A stretch of DNA of 64,000 nt from Rubrivivax sp. (GCA_016790225.1 JAEUOZ010000027.1:62001-126000); one strand, 5' to 3'. Positions 9,270 through 18,567 are shown, numbered from the stretch's first letter. A program made the numbers and translations. The notes: generated by a model from the letters alone, not told the origin.

Positions 9270-9330
9270 GGCGGTCTCCGGGGGTGGCCTGTGAGGGCAG
9301 CACCTGAAGTGTGCCAGCGCCTTCCCTGCT

Positions 9331-9336
9331 TACACT
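9331..9336 (+). promoter_or_regulatory. -10 hexamer of a leaderless promoter
   Basis: TACACT ends 5 bases before the ATG at 9342. The gap (GCACC) holds no Shine-Dalgarno sequence. Confidence 0.5.
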
Positions 9337-9341
9337 GCACC

Positions 9342-10256
9342 ATGCCCACCGCCACCTTGCCTGATGGCACTCCGCTGCACTGGCTGCAAGCGGGTGACGT
9401 GAGCGGGCCGGGCGGGGCCCACGTGCTGCTGGTGCACGGCCTGGGCGAGCACAGCGGGCGCTATGCCGAACTCACGCACCGGCTGCTGGCCGCAGGCCAC
9501 GCCGTCAGTGCCTACGATCACCGCGGGCACGGGCTTTCGGGTGGGCCGCGCGGGGGCATCCCGCGGCCCGACAGCCTGCTGGACGACCTTGGCCAGGTGA
9601 TCGATCTGGTGCACGGGCACTCGCCGCGTCCGCTGGTGCTGCTGGGCCACAGCATGGGCGGCGCGGTGGCGGCGCGCTTCGTGGCCGAAGGCCTGCAGCC
9701 GGCGCCGGCCGCCTGGTTCCGGCCGGTTCAGGGCCTGGTGCTGTCTTCGCCTGCCCTGGCGGCGGATCTCAATCCCTGGCAGCAGCTGTTGCTGGCGCTG
9801 GGGCGGCTGGCGCCCGATCTGCCGGCCGGCAATGGCCTGCAACCGGGCTGGATCAGCCGCGATCCCGCTGTCGTGGCGGCCTACCGGGCGGATCCGCTGG
9901 TCCACGACCGCATCACGCCGCGCCTGGCGCGCTTCATCCTCGAATCCGGCGCGCTGGTACGCCGGCTGGCACCCCGCTGGAGCACGCCGACGCTGCTGAT
10001 GTGGGCCGGCGCCGATCGCTGCGTGGCGCCGCGCGGCTCGGCCGAGTGGGCCGCTGCGGTGCCGCCCCAGCTGCTGCAGGCGCGCTGCTTCGAGAGCCTG
10101 TATCACGAGATCTTCAACGAGCCGCAGCGGGCCGAGGTCTTCGATGCCCTGCTGCTGGCGCTGCCCAGGCTGCTGGCGCACGCCATCGACACGTCCCACG
10201 CGTCCCGCACGTCCGATCCGTCCCTCACGTCCCCTTCGCACCAGGAGGCCGCATGA
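9342..10256 (+). CDS. Alpha/beta hydrolase, monoacylglycerol-lipase-like
   Basis: The 304-residue product carries HGLGEHSGRY (oxyanion region), AYDHRGHGLSGG and the nucleophile elbow GHSMGG. Asp and His of the triad are likely in AGADRCV and LYHEIFNE. This pattern is typical of the serine hydrolase/monoacylglycerol-lipase and lysophospholipase group. There is no signal peptide, so it is probably cytoplasmic. I used ATG 9342 because it follows a -10 hexamer directly; the open frame upstream is not coding. Its last bases overlap the ATG of the M20 peptidase gene (ATGA), so the two are translationally coupled. The C-terminal tail is rich in Ser/Thr and poorly conserved. Confidence 0.85.
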   Translation: MPTATLPDGTPLHWLQAGDVSGPGGAHVLLVHGLGEHSGRYAELTHRLLAAGHAVSAYDHRGHGLSGGPRGGIPRPDSLLDDLGQVIDLVHGHSPRPLVLLGHSMGGAVAARFVAEGLQPAPAAWFRPVQGLVLSSPALAADLNPWQQLLLALGRLAPDLPAGNGLQPGWISRDPAVVAAYRADPLVHDRITPRLARFILESGALVRRLAPRWSTPTLLMWAGADRCVAPRGSAEWAAAVPPQLLQARCFESLYHEIFNEPQRAEVFDALLLALPRLLAHAIDTSHASRTSDPSLTSPSHQEAA

Positions 10257-11728
10257 ACGCCCGCGATCCCCATCCCCCGCTGCCTTCGGAGCAGGCCCGC
10301 GCGCTGGCGCAGCACGCCCGACGCAACTGGAGCGAGGCCATCGTGCCGGCGCTGGTCGATTACATCGGCATCCCGGCCAAGAGCCCGATGTTCGATGCCG
10401 CCTGGGCCGATCACGGCCATCTGGAGCGCGTGGTGCGCGATGCCGCTCAATGGGCCGAGGGCCGCCGCCTGCCCGGGCTGCGTCTTGAAGTGGTGCGCAT
10501 CGAGGGCCGCACGCCGGTCATCTTCTTCGAGCTGCCCGCCACCCGGCCGGGCAGCGCCGATACCGTGGTGTTCTACGGCCACCTGGACAAGCAGCCGGAA
10601 TTCAGCGGCTGGCGCCGGGACCTCGGTCCCTGGACGCCCAAGGTCGAGGACGGCAAGCTCTACGGCCGCGGCGGTGCCGACGATGGTTATGCGCTCTACG
10701 CGGCGATCACGGCCATCGAGGCGCTGGATGCGCAGCAGCTGCCGCGCCCGCGCTGCGTGGGGTTGATCGAGACCTGCGAGGAGAGCGGGTCCTTTGACCT
10801 GCCCGCCTACCTGGATCAGCTGCGTCCGCGGCTGGGCCAGGTGAGCCTGGTGGTGTGCCTGGATTCCGGCGCCGGCAACTACGATCAGCTGTGGCTGACC
10901 ACCAGCCTGCGCGGCAACATCACCGGCACGCTGAAGGTCGAGATCCTGACCGAGGGCGTGCACTCGGGCGATGCGAGCGGGCTGGTGCCGTCCAGCTTCC
11001 GCATCATGCGCCAGGTGCTGGACCGGCTGGAGGATTCGCGCACCGGCCGCTTGCTGCCGGACAGCTTCCACTGCGAGATTCCGGCCGATCGTGTTGCCCA
11101 GGCCCAGGCGGCCGCCCAGGCGCTGGGCGACGAGGTCTGGAAGCGCATGCCCTGGACCTGCGGCGCGGATGGCGGCCCGAGTCTGCCGACGACCACCGAT
11201 CCGGTCGAAGCGCTGCTCAACCGCACCTGGCGCCCCACGCTGAGCGTCACCGGCGTGGACGGCATGCCCGAGCTGGCCAATGCGGGCAACGTGCTGCGCC
11301 CCTACACCGCCTTCAAGCTCAGCCTGCGCCTGCCGCCTTTCGTCGCCGGCCACGAGGCCGCGGAGCGCCTCAAGACGCTGCTGGAGGACAACGCGCCGTA
11401 CAACGCGAAGGTCACGTTCAACCCCGACGGCCGGGCCGGTGCCTGGGGTGCCACGGGCTGGAACGCGCCGCCGCTGGCGCCCTGGCTGGAGCGGGCCTTG
11501 AACGACGCCTCGCAGGCGCAGTTCGGCGAGCCGGTGGGCTACATCGGGCAGGGCGGCACGATCCCGCTGATGAACATGCTGCAGCAGGGCTTCCCGTCGG
11601 CGCAGATGATGGTCTGCGGCGTGCTCGGCCCCAAGAGCAATGCGCACGGCCCGAACGAGTTCCTGCACCTGGACTATGCCCAGCGCCTGACCGCAGCGGT
11701 GTCGCAGGTGCTGGCCGCGCACCCTTGA
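10253..11728 (+). CDS. M20 family metallopeptidase
   Basis: The 491-residue protein has the M20 di-zinc layout: YGHLDKQPE (His ligand and catalytic Asp), GRGGADDGYA (bridging Asp), ETCEESGS (catalytic Glu and Glu ligand), CLDSGAGN (Asp ligand) and a C-terminal His in SNAHGPNE. It resembles the CNDP-type dipeptidase/carboxypeptidase branch and should release amino acids from short peptides or N-acylated amino acids in the cytoplasm. It starts inside the stop of the hydrolase gene (ATGA) with CAGGAGG upstream, so the two form an operon. The exact substrate is not deducible. Confidence 0.88.
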   Translation: MNARDPHPPLPSEQARALAQHARRNWSEAIVPALVDYIGIPAKSPMFDAAWADHGHLERVVRDAAQWAEGRRLPGLRLEVVRIEGRTPVIFFELPATRPGSADTVVFYGHLDKQPEFSGWRRDLGPWTPKVEDGKLYGRGGADDGYALYAAITAIEALDAQQLPRPRCVGLIETCEESGSFDLPAYLDQLRPRLGQVSLVVCLDSGAGNYDQLWLTTSLRGNITGTLKVEILTEGVHSGDASGLVPSSFRIMRQVLDRLEDSRTGRLLPDSFHCEIPADRVAQAQAAAQALGDEVWKRMPWTCGADGGPSLPTTTDPVEALLNRTWRPTLSVTGVDGMPELANAGNVLRPYTAFKLSLRLPPFVAGHEAAERLKTLLEDNAPYNAKVTFNPDGRAGAWGATGWNAPPLAPWLERALNDASQAQFGEPVGYIGQGGTIPLMNMLQQGFPSAQMMVCGVLGPKSNAHGPNEFLHLDYAQRLTAAVSQVLAAHP

Positions 11729-11759
11729 GGCACCCGGCGCTGCGCCGCGCTGTCAGGCC

Positions 11760-12830
11760 TCAGAACGTATAGCCGGCCTGCACTGCGCGGCCCGAGAGCG
11801 GCTGGATCAGCGGCAGCAGGATCTGCAGCGGCCGGTAGCGCATCGCCACCTTGGTGAGATAGTCGAAGAATCGCGGCAGATCGCTGGCGTAGCGGGGCTT
11901 GTGGTCCCGGTGCTTCAGGCGGCAGAAGATGCCGGCCACCTTCAGGTGCCGCTGCATGCCCATCCACTCGATCTGGCGCCAGCACTCGCCGAAGTCCTCC
12001 GGCACCGGCAGTCCCTGCTGGCGAGCGGCCTGCCACCAGCGCACGGCCCAGTCGATCTCCAGCGCCTCGTCCCAGGAGTGGAAGGCGTCGCGCAGCTGGC
12101 AGGCGATGTCATAGGTGAGGGGGCCGCGCACGGCGTCCTGAAAGTCCAGAACGCCGGGGTTGGGCGTGCAGATCATCAGGTTGCGCGGCATCCAGTCGCG
12201 GTGCACGAAGACGGTCGGCTGCGCCAGGGCGCTGTCGATCAGCAGCCGGCACAGCTGCTGCCACTGCTGCTGCTGGCGCTCGTCCCAGGTGAGGCCGAAT
12301 TCCCGCTGCACGCACCACTGAGGAAAGAGATCCAGTTCGCGCTGCAGCAGTGCCTCGTCAAACGGGGGCAGCGAGGAGGCATCGGCCCGCGTCTGCATGC
12401 GCACCAGGGCATCCGTGGCTTCGCGCATCCAGCGATCGGCCTGTGGCTGCGGCGCGTCCTTCAGTTCGTTCAGCAGCAGCCGGGAGCCGAGGTCTTCCAG
12501 GAGCAGGAAGCCCTGCTCGGCATCCTCGGCCAGCACCTCGGGCACATGCAGGCCGGCCGCCTGCAGCAGGCCCGCCACATGCACGAAAGGCCGCACATCT
12601 TCCAGCGGCGCTGGCGCGTCCATGATGATCAGCGGCCCCTGCGCCGCCTGCACCCGAAGGTAGCGGCGAAAGCTGGCATCCGCCGATGCCGGCACCAGGC
12701 TCGCGGGCAAAAGTCCGAAGCGAGCCTCCAAGGGCCGCAGCCACGTCTTGAAGGCCACTTCGCGTGCGGCATCCGGCCAGGAAACCGGTTCGGTAGCGGC
12801 GGTGCCGGGGGTTGGTGAAGGGCTGGACAT
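11760..12830 (-). CDS. amgK: N-acetylmuramate/N-acetylglucosamine kinase AmgK-like phosphotransferase
   Basis: This is an aminoglycoside-phosphotransferase-fold kinase of 356 residues. Brenner's motif is HRDWMPRN near residue 215, followed by LDFQDAVRGPLTYD, the metal-binding segment typical of AmgK. The N-terminal half carries the ATP-lobe features SFRRYLRV and LLLEDLGSRLLL. AmgK phosphorylates MurNAc at C1 in the peptidoglycan recycling route that bypasses de novo UDP-MurNAc synthesis. The position divergent from lptD is the arrangement seen in pseudomonads and many Betaproteobacteria and supports the call. The partner nucleotidyltransferase gene murU, commonly next to it, is missing here: the next gene downstream is the convergent M20 peptidase. 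Start ATG 12830 was chosen because the upstream open frame is shadow of lptD. Confidence 0.85.
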   Translation of the reverse strand: MSSPSPTPGTAATEPVSWPDAAREVAFKTWLRPLEARFGLLPASLVPASADASFRRYLRVQAAQGPLIIMDAPAPLEDVRPFVHVAGLLQAAGLHVPEVLAEDAEQGFLLLEDLGSRLLLNELKDAPQPQADRWMREATDALVRMQTRADASSLPPFDEALLQRELDLFPQWCVQREFGLTWDERQQQQWQQLCRLLIDSALAQPTVFVHRDWMPRNLMICTPNPGVLDFQDAVRGPLTYDIACQLRDAFHSWDEALEIDWAVRWWQAARQQGLPVPEDFGECWRQIEWMGMQRHLKVAGIFCRLKHRDHKPRYASDLPRFFDYLTKVAMRYRPLQILLPLIQPLSGRAVQAGYTF

Positions 12831-12947
12831 GGGCTCGCGCCGGGCGGCGGCGCAGGACTGATCGGGCTGTGGGGAGCGGGCCGGCGGGCGCCTGCGCACG
12901 AGAGCCGGAAGCGCCTGCCGCATGGCCTGCGCGATGCAGAACCCCTC

Positions 12948-15599
12948 ATGGATAATGAATTCTACAAACCGCGCGACAGCCGCCCGCAGGCCGTTCCTGA
13001 TCGTCCGGGCGCCTTGCGGCGCGACATGGCCGCGGTGGCGCGCGAAGGCTTGCAGGCCGCCGCCTGGATGCCGAGCCGAATCCCATCGATGCCCCAGCCC
13101 TTCCCCCTGTCGCGCCAATCCACCACCCGGTCGCGTGGCCCGTTTCGCTGGAGGCACGTGCCCTGGGCGGTGATCTGCCTGAGTGCGGGCCTGGCGCAGG
13201 CGCAGGTTGCAGGCGGTACGGGTTCGGCTTCTGCCTGTGCCCCTGCGGTGGGCGAGCCTCTGCGACCGGTCGTGCGCGCCACGGCAGCCGCGGCGGCTGC
13301 GGCCGCAGATCCCGCGCCCTCCCCGGCGGCGGCCTCGACGCCCCTGCTGCGCCTGGATCGCGAACTCTCGCCGCTGCCGCGCGGCGAGGCCAGCCGTGCG
13401 CTGCCGGCCTTCGTGCAGGCGCGCCGTGTCGAGGTGCGCCCGGGCAAGTCGCTCAGCGCTGAAGGCGAGGTGGAGTTCCGCCGCGCGGGCACCGTGCTGC
13501 GTGCCGAGCGCGTCGACTACCTGCTGCCGGATGACGCGGCCGGCGCCGGCGCGCCGGGCGAAGCGCGGGAAGGCGTGCTGCAGGCGCGAGGCGATGTCAC
13601 GATCCTGCGCGATGGGGCTGTCTACCGGGGCCCGCAGCTGCAGCTCCGGCTGGACTCTTTCGTGGGCTGGTTCGATCGCCCGAGCTTCGATTTCACGCAG
13701 CTGGGCGCGGGGGGCAGTGCACGCCGGGTGGAGTTTCTCGGCGGCTCGCGGGCCCGTGCGCTGGACGCGCGCTACACCAGCTGCCCGCGCGAAGGCGAAG
13801 CCGAGCCGGCCTGGCAGCTGATCACCGATCGTGTGGATCTGGATCTGCAGGCCAACGAGGGCATTGCCGAAGGCGCCGTGCTGCGTTTCCTGGGCGTGCC
13901 CATCCTGGCCGCTCCGCGCCTGAGCTTCCCGATCAGCGATGAGCGCAAGTCTGGCTGGCTGCCGCCCAGCGTCAATCTGGACAGCCGCAGCGGCGTGGAC
14001 ATCGCGGTCCCCTACTACTGGAACATCGCGCCGCACCGCGATGCCACGATCACGCCACGCATCCTGGCCCGCCGCGGCCTGGGCGCCGATCTGGAGTTCC
14101 GCTATCTCGAGCCGCGCCACGCCGGCAGCCTGGGCCTGGATCTGCTGCCCTATGACCGCATCGTCGGCGATGCCCGCTATGCGCTGCGTGCCGAGCACGA
14201 GGGCAGCCTGCCCGCCACGCTGCCGCTGCTGGCCGGCGCGCAGGTGCGTTGGCAGGGGATCCGGGTGTCCGACGATGACTGGTGGAAGGATTTCCCCCGC
14301 GCCACGCTGTCGATCACGCCGCGTCTGCTGGCGCAGCGCGCGTCGATCGAGCAGCCGCTCAACTGGGGCCGCGTCGAAGGGAGCTGGTATGCGCGCCTGG
14401 CGCACTGGCAGGTGCTGCAGTCTTCCGAGGCCATCGTCTCGCCGTACCAGCGCAGCCCGCAGCTGGGCCTGAGCCTGAGGGCGCCCTGGCAGGCGGGTAC
14501 GGAACTGCGGCTGGAAAGCGAGCTGAACCACTTCACGCTCAGCGGTCGCACGGCCGCCGATGCGAGCCGCCCGGTGGGCACGCGGTGGCATGCCACGGCT
14601 TCGATCAGCCGGCCCTGGCGCGGACCGGGCTGGTGGGTGCTGCCGTCGATGACGCTCAATGCCGCCGTCTACGACACCGAGGGCCGCCCGAACGCCACGC
14701 GCGCGCTGCCGACCGTCTCGGTCGATGCCGGGGCGAGCTTCGAGCGCGAGACGCGTTTTCTGGGAAGACCCCTGCTTCAGGTGCTGGAGCCGCGGGTGCG
14801 CTATGTGCGCACGCCCTTCCGCGATCAGACGGGGCTGCCGAACTATGACTCGGCCGGCAAGGACTTCAACTTCACCTCGATCTATTCCGACAACGCATGG
14901 TCCGGCGTGGATCGCATCTCGGATTCGCACCAGCTCACGCTGGGCGCCACCACGCGGCTGCTGCGGCGCAGCGACGGCGCTGAAGTCCTGCGCGTGGGCC
15001 TGGTGCAGCGCATCCTGATCGAACCCGAGCGCGTCACGCCGGATGACACGAATCCGGTGCTGGATTCATCCACGCCGCTGGCGCGCAAGCCGTCTGACCT
15101 GCTGCTGATCGGCTCGACGCAGATCGTGCCGCGCTGGACCTTCGAAGGCGCGATGCGCTACAACGCCGACACCCGGCGCGCCGTGCGTTCGGTGATGAGT
15201 GCGCGCTACAACGCCGGTGACTTCCGCACGCTCAGCGCGGCCTACCGCTACACCCGCGGGCAGGCCGAGCAGATCGATTTCGGCTGGCAATGGCCGATCG
15301 TCACGGTTCGTCCGGGCGCCAGCCGCGCCGCGGGTTGCGGCGGCCGGCTGTACGGTGTCGGGCGTGTCAACTACAGCATGCTGGACAGCCGCATCACGGA
15401 TTCGCTGCTGGGCCTGGAATACGACGCCGGCTGCTGGATCGGGCGCCTGGTGGCCGAGCGGGTGTCCACGGGCCGCACCGAAGCCACCACGCGCCTGATG
15501 CTGCAGCTGGAGCTGGTGGGCCTCTCGCGCCTGGGATCAAATCCCTTGAAGGTGTTGAAGGACAATATTCCCGGTTACCGGCTGCTGCGAGAGCCCTGA
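12948..15599 (+). CDS. lptD: LPS-assembly protein LptD
   Basis: This is the outer-membrane translocon barrel that inserts lipopolysaccharide with LptE. A signal-peptide-like segment (WAVICLSAGLAQAQ) lies around residues 70-87, followed by an OstA/LptA-like jellyroll (about 150-300) and a large C-terminal beta-barrel ending NIPGYRLLREP. The start is uncertain: ATG 12948 gives an unusually long N-region, and a GATAAT hexamer (12951-12956) lies just after it. If that hexamer is the promoter, the true start is a later in-frame ATG at 13026, 13071 or 13089; the last puts the signal peptide nearest the N-terminus. surA follows after 24 bases and rsmA after that, the classic lptD-surA order. The partner gene lptE is at 28715-29215. 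Confidence 0.92.
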   Translation: MDNEFYKPRDSRPQAVPDRPGALRRDMAAVAREGLQAAAWMPSRIPSMPQPFPLSRQSTTRSRGPFRWRHVPWAVICLSAGLAQAQVAGGTGSASACAPAVGEPLRPVVRATAAAAAAAADPAPSPAAASTPLLRLDRELSPLPRGEASRALPAFVQARRVEVRPGKSLSAEGEVEFRRAGTVLRAERVDYLLPDDAAGAGAPGEAREGVLQARGDVTILRDGAVYRGPQLQLRLDSFVGWFDRPSFDFTQLGAGGSARRVEFLGGSRARALDARYTSCPREGEAEPAWQLITDRVDLDLQANEGIAEGAVLRFLGVPILAAPRLSFPISDERKSGWLPPSVNLDSRSGVDIAVPYYWNIAPHRDATITPRILARRGLGADLEFRYLEPRHAGSLGLDLLPYDRIVGDARYALRAEHEGSLPATLPLLAGAQVRWQGIRVSDDDWWKDFPRATLSITPRLLAQRASIEQPLNWGRVEGSWYARLAHWQVLQSSEAIVSPYQRSPQLGLSLRAPWQAGTELRLESELNHFTLSGRTAADASRPVGTRWHATASISRPWRGPGWWVLPSMTLNAAVYDTEGRPNATRALPTVSVDAGASFERETRFLGRPLLQVLEPRVRYVRTPFRDQTGLPNYDSAGKDFNFTSIYSDNAWSGVDRISDSHQLTLGATTRLLRRSDGAEVLRVGLVQRILIEPERVTPDDTNPVLDSSTPLARKPSDLLLIGSTQIVPRWTFEGAMRYNADTRRAVRSVMSARYNAGDFRTLSAAYRYTRGQAEQIDFGWQWPIVTVRPGASRAAGCGGRLYGVGRVNYSMLDSRITDSLLGLEYDAGCWIGRLVAERVSTGRTEATTRLMLQLELVGLSRLGSNPLKVLKDNIPGYRLLREP

Positions 15600-15623
15600 A
15601 GCCGCCACCCACGAGCACGAGCC

Positions 15624-17054
15624 ATGACTGAACGCCTCCAACGCCCCCTGCCGCCCACACGCCCGGTGGCCGATGCTGCCGGCCGCGCCCGCCAGAGCGG
15701 GCCCGCCTGGGCCAGCGCGGTCTGGGCGCTTGCACTTGCGGCGCTGGTGGCGGCCGATTTCGCTCAGGCGCAAGCTCGCCCCACGCCCACGGATCGGGCC
15801 GCCGCGCGTGCGGCGGATCGATCGGCCAGCCGACCGGGCGACTACATCGTGGCCGTGGTCAACCAGGAGCTGGTCACGGCGGTCGAGGTCGAGCTGCGGC
15901 TGCGGCGCGTGGGCGAAGAGGCTGCACGCTCCGGCGCGCGCCTGCCGGCGCCCGATCTGATGCGCAAGCAGATCGTCGACGATCTCATCGAAGAACGTGT
16001 GATCCTGACCTTTTCGCGCGAGACCGGCGGCAAGGTCGATGACGCGGAGCTCAATCGCGCCGTGCAGGCTGTGGCGGCGCAGAACCAGCTGACCGTGGAG
16101 CAGCTGCGCGAACGGCTGCGCGCCGACGGCATCGATTACGCCCGCTTTCGCACCAATCTGTCCGAACAGCTGCTGGTCGAGCGCACGCGCGAGCGCGAGG
16201 TCTATCCGCGCATCCGCATCACCGATGCCGATGTCGATCGCCTGCTGGATCAGCAGCGCTCGTCCGCGCTGGCCGATGCGGTGGTCAATGTGGCGCAGAT
16301 CCTCATCACCGTGCCCGAAGGCGCCAGCGAGGCCGTGGTGGCCGAGCGCCGCGCTCGGGCCGAAGCCGCGCTCGCGCGGGTCCGCGCCGGGGCGGCTTTC
16401 CCGGCAGTGGCGCGCGAAGTCTCCGAAGATGCCAACCGCGAAAACGGCGGCGAGATCGGCCCGCGCCCGACCTCAAGGCTGCCGGATCTCTTCGTCGAGG
16501 CCATCAAGCCCCTGAAGGTGGGCGATGTGACGCCCGCCCCGCTGCGCAGCGGGGCGGGCTTTCACGTGATCAAGCTGCTTGCGCGCGACGAGGGCGGCCC
16601 GTTCCGCGTGACGCAGACCCGTGCGCGCCACATCCTGCTGCGCCCGAGCGAGCAGCTGAAGCCGGAGCAGGCACAAGGCCTGCTGCAGGAGTACCGGCGG
16701 CGCATCGAATCCGGCCAGCGCAGCTTCGAAGAACTGGCGCGCAGCTTCTCCGAAGACGGCTCGGCCGCGCAGGGCGGCGATCTGGGCTGGTCCGCGCCCG
16801 GCATGCTGGTGCCGGAATTCGAGGAAGCGATGAACCGTCTGCCGATCAACGGGATCTCGCAGCCGGTGGTCTCCCGCTTCGGCGTCCACCTGATCCAGGT
16901 CACCGAGCGCCGCCAGGTCGATATCGACCCCAAGCAGGCCCGCGAACAGGCGCGCAACTCGCTGCGCGAACAGCGATTTGAAGCCGCCTATGCCGAGTGG
17001 GTGCGCGATCTGCGCGGCCGCGCCTACATCGAGATGCGCGAGCCGCCGCTCTGA
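15624..17054 (+). CDS. surA: Periplasmic chaperone/peptidylprolyl isomerase SurA
   Basis: The 476-residue protein has an N-terminal signal region (ALALAALVAADFAQAQA), a SurA N-domain (IVAVVNQELVTAVEVELRL onward) and two parvulin PPIase domains: about residues 220-320 (AQILITVPEGASE..) and 335-440 (RARHILLRPSEQ.., GGDLGWSAPGMLVPEFE). SurA escorts outer-membrane proteins, including LptD encoded just upstream, to the BAM complex. It sits 24 bases downstream of lptD and is presumably co-transcribed. pdxA, which separates surA from rsmA in enterobacteria, is absent. Confidence 0.95.
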   Translation: MTERLQRPLPPTRPVADAAGRARQSGPAWASAVWALALAALVAADFAQAQARPTPTDRAAARAADRSASRPGDYIVAVVNQELVTAVEVELRLRRVGEEAARSGARLPAPDLMRKQIVDDLIEERVILTFSRETGGKVDDAELNRAVQAVAAQNQLTVEQLRERLRADGIDYARFRTNLSEQLLVERTREREVYPRIRITDADVDRLLDQQRSSALADAVVNVAQILITVPEGASEAVVAERRARAEAALARVRAGAAFPAVAREVSEDANRENGGEIGPRPTSRLPDLFVEAIKPLKVGDVTPAPLRSGAGFHVIKLLARDEGGPFRVTQTRARHILLRPSEQLKPEQAQGLLQEYRRRIESGQRSFEELARSFSEDGSAAQGGDLGWSAPGMLVPEFEEAMNRLPINGISQPVVSRFGVHLIQVTERRQVDIDPKQAREQARNSLREQRFEAAYAEWVRDLRGRAYIEMREPPL

Positions 17055-17115
17055 CGGCTGAGCGCCGCAGCGGATCCCGCCCCGTCTTTCGACCCGTTCC
17101 CAGCACAAGGCGCGC

Positions 17116-17916
17116 TTGAAACACATCGCGCGCAAGCGTTTCGGGCAGCACTTCCTGGTCGATGCCTCGGTCATCGCGGGCATCGTGCGTGCGATCAGCC
17201 CGCGGCCGGACGATGCGCTGATCGAGATCGGGCCCGGCCTTGGCGCCTTGACGCGGCCACTGCGCGAGCATTGCCCGAGCCTCACGGTGATCGAGCTGGA
17301 TCGCGATCTGGCGGCCAGGCTGCGCCGCCAGCCGGGGCTGAACGTGATCGAGTCGGACGTGCTGTCGGTGGACTTTGCGGCGCTGGGCCGGGAAGCCGGC
17401 CGGCCGCTGCGCGTGGTGGGCAACCTGCCCTACAACATCTCCACGCCCATCCTCTTTCACCTGCTGGCCAGTGCGGCGCACGTGCAGGACCAGCACTTCA
17501 TGCTGCAGGCGGAGGTGGTGCAGCGCATGGCGGCAGGTCCGGGTGGCAAGGACTATGGGCGCCTGAGCGTGATGCTGCAGTGGCGCTACGACATCGAGCC
17601 TGTGCTCGATGTTCCGCCCGAGGCCTTCGATCCGCCGCCGGCGGTCAACTCAGCCGTCGTGCGCATGACGCCGCTGGCCGCGCCCGGGCTGGCCGATCCG
17701 CAGTGGCTGGCTGAGCTGGTCACCAGCGCGTTTTCGCAGCGGCGCAAGCTGCTGCGCCACACGCTGGGCCGCTGGCTGGAAGAGAAGCACTTCAGCGGCC
17801 CCTTCGACACGCAGCGGCGCGCCGAAGAGGTGCCAGTGGCTGAATACGTCGCGCTGGCCCGCGAGGTGGGCCGCCAGCTGGCTGCGCCAGCGCCCGGGGG
17901 TTTGCCGGGCGCCTGA
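17116..17916 (+). CDS. rsmA: 16S rRNA dimethyladenosine transferase RsmA/KsgA
   Basis: The 266-residue protein begins [13 protein letters not shown] and has the SAM motif [11 protein letters not shown], the acidic residue of VIELDRD, and the catalytic NLPYNIST motif, as in all KsgA enzymes that dimethylate two adjacent adenosines near the 3' end of 16S rRNA. The start codon is TTG at 17116: it is the only position that gives the conserved [11 protein letters not shown]-terminus, and no ATG fits. The gene ends in a GC-rich inverted repeat that overlaps its last codons. Confidence 0.95.
   Translation: MKHIARKRFGQHFLVDASVIAGIVRAISPRPDDALIEIGPGLGALTRPLREHCPSLTVIELDRDLAARLRRQPGLNVIESDVLSVDFAALGREAGRPLRVVGNLPYNISTPILFHLLASAAHVQDQHFMLQAEVVQRMAAGPGGKDYGRLSVMLQWRYDIEPVLDVPPEAFDPPPAVNSAVVRMTPLAAPGLADPQWLAELVTSAFSQRRKLLRHTLGRWLEEKHFSGPFDTQRRAEEVPVAEYVALAREVGRQLAAPAPGGLPGA
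17890..17912 (+). terminator. Hairpin at the end of rsmA
   Basis: GCGCCCGG and CCGGGCGC form a perfect 8-bp stem with a 7-base loop across the last codons of rsmA. There is no T-run after it, so its role as an intrinsic terminator is uncertain. Confidence 0.35.
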
Positions 17917-17932
17917 TGGGGCGGCTGTCTGA

Positions 17933-18139
17933 TCAGGCCGCGTCGAGCCAGGCCGCCGTGTCGAAGGCGCTGCTCATCATCGGCATGTTCATCCCGAAAT
18001 TGGGATTGAAGCCGTTCTTGGATACCGCCACCTTGGCGGGCGGCTTGGCTGCCGCGGTGGTTTCTGCCTGGGCCGTCTCAGCAGCCCGCTCCCATGACCC
18101 GATTTCCTGGGAGCGGGCTACTGAAAAGAATAGAAACAC
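17933..18139 (-). CDS. Small hypothetical protein or remnant downstream of barstar gene
   Basis: This is an open frame of 68 codons reading AETAQAETTAAAKPPAKVAV and then NGFNPNFGMNMPMM. The Ala/Lys/Pro-rich stretch followed by Phe/Met-rich residues looks like the C-terminal tail of a phasin-type or similar granule-associated protein, but I cannot identify it. Its first codons overlap the end of the barstar gene and a strong inverted repeat, which argues against the listed start. It may be a remnant or a shorter gene. A competing plus-strand ORF (17916-18143) looks even less protein-like. Confidence 0.3.
   Translation of the reverse strand: MFLFFSVARSQEIGSWERAAETAQAETTAAAKPPAKVAVSKNGFNPNFGMNMPMMSSAFDTAAWLDAA
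18083..18119 (-). terminator. Hairpin at the end of the barstar gene
   Basis: AGCCCGCTCCC (18083-18093) and GGGAGCGGGCT (18109-18119) form a perfect 11-bp stem with a 15-base loop that begins at the barstar stop codon. No T-run follows on the leftward strand, so termination would depend on the stem alone. Confidence 0.5.
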
Positions 18140-18513
18140 CTGAAGGGTATTCGTCGCTCCGACCAGAAATCGGCGGCATCCCGGAAGACATCCAGCAATT
18201 GCTCGCGCGCCTCGCGGTCAAAGCGCGGGTTGTCAGGCAGCTGCTCAAGCACGACGACAAACCCGGGTTGCTGCCCCGACTTGTTGACCAGATCGGTCAT
18301 ACAGTCGTAGAGCGCATCCAGGTTCTTGCCGAAATGCTCAGGGAACAGGAAAGAACGCGCAATGGCTTCCAGCACTTCCGGCTTGCCGGGCGCCGAAGCG
18401 ACATTGGCGTAGAGAAAGTGATGCCCGGCGTCCTGCGCCGCCTGCATCAAGTCTTCGACACGGTAGGCCCGTATCGATTGAACGATATTCGTTCGGATGG
18501 TCTGCAACTGCAT
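18118..18513 (-). CDS. Barstar family RNase inhibitor
   Basis: This 131-residue barstar-fold protein contains FPEHFGKNLDALYDCMTDL, the conserved barstar helix that plugs the RNase active site, and ends RIPFRCFYSFQ. It should bind and neutralise the guanyl-specific RNase encoded just upstream, protecting the producer's cytoplasm. A longer frame starts at 18567, immediately after the RNase stop, but only ATG 18513 has a good ribosome site (AGGAGG ten bases upstream), so I use that start. It is the second gene of a two-gene leftward operon. Confidence 0.88.
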   Translation of the reverse strand: MQLQTIRTNIVQSIRAYRVEDLMQAAQDAGHHFLYANVASAPGKPEVLEAIARSFLFPEHFGKNLDALYDCMTDLVNKSGQQPGFVVVLEQLPDNPRFDREAREQLLDVFRDAADFWSERRIPFRCFYSFQ

Positions 18514-18523
18514 GGGTCGCGAT

Positions 18524-18529
18524 CCTCCT
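18524..18529 (-). promoter_or_regulatory. Ribosome-binding site deciding the barstar start
   Basis: AGGAGG on the leftward strand lies ten bases before ATG 18513. The in-frame upstream starts at 18567 and 18555 have none. Confidence 0.6.
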
Positions 18530-18567
18530 GCGGTCAAAGAAAAACTGGGGTCCATGGCGGTCAACAT

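Noticed and set aside
18514..18567. Longer barstar start directly after the RNase stop.
   Set aside because: No ribosome site; ATG 18513 has AGGAGG at good spacing.
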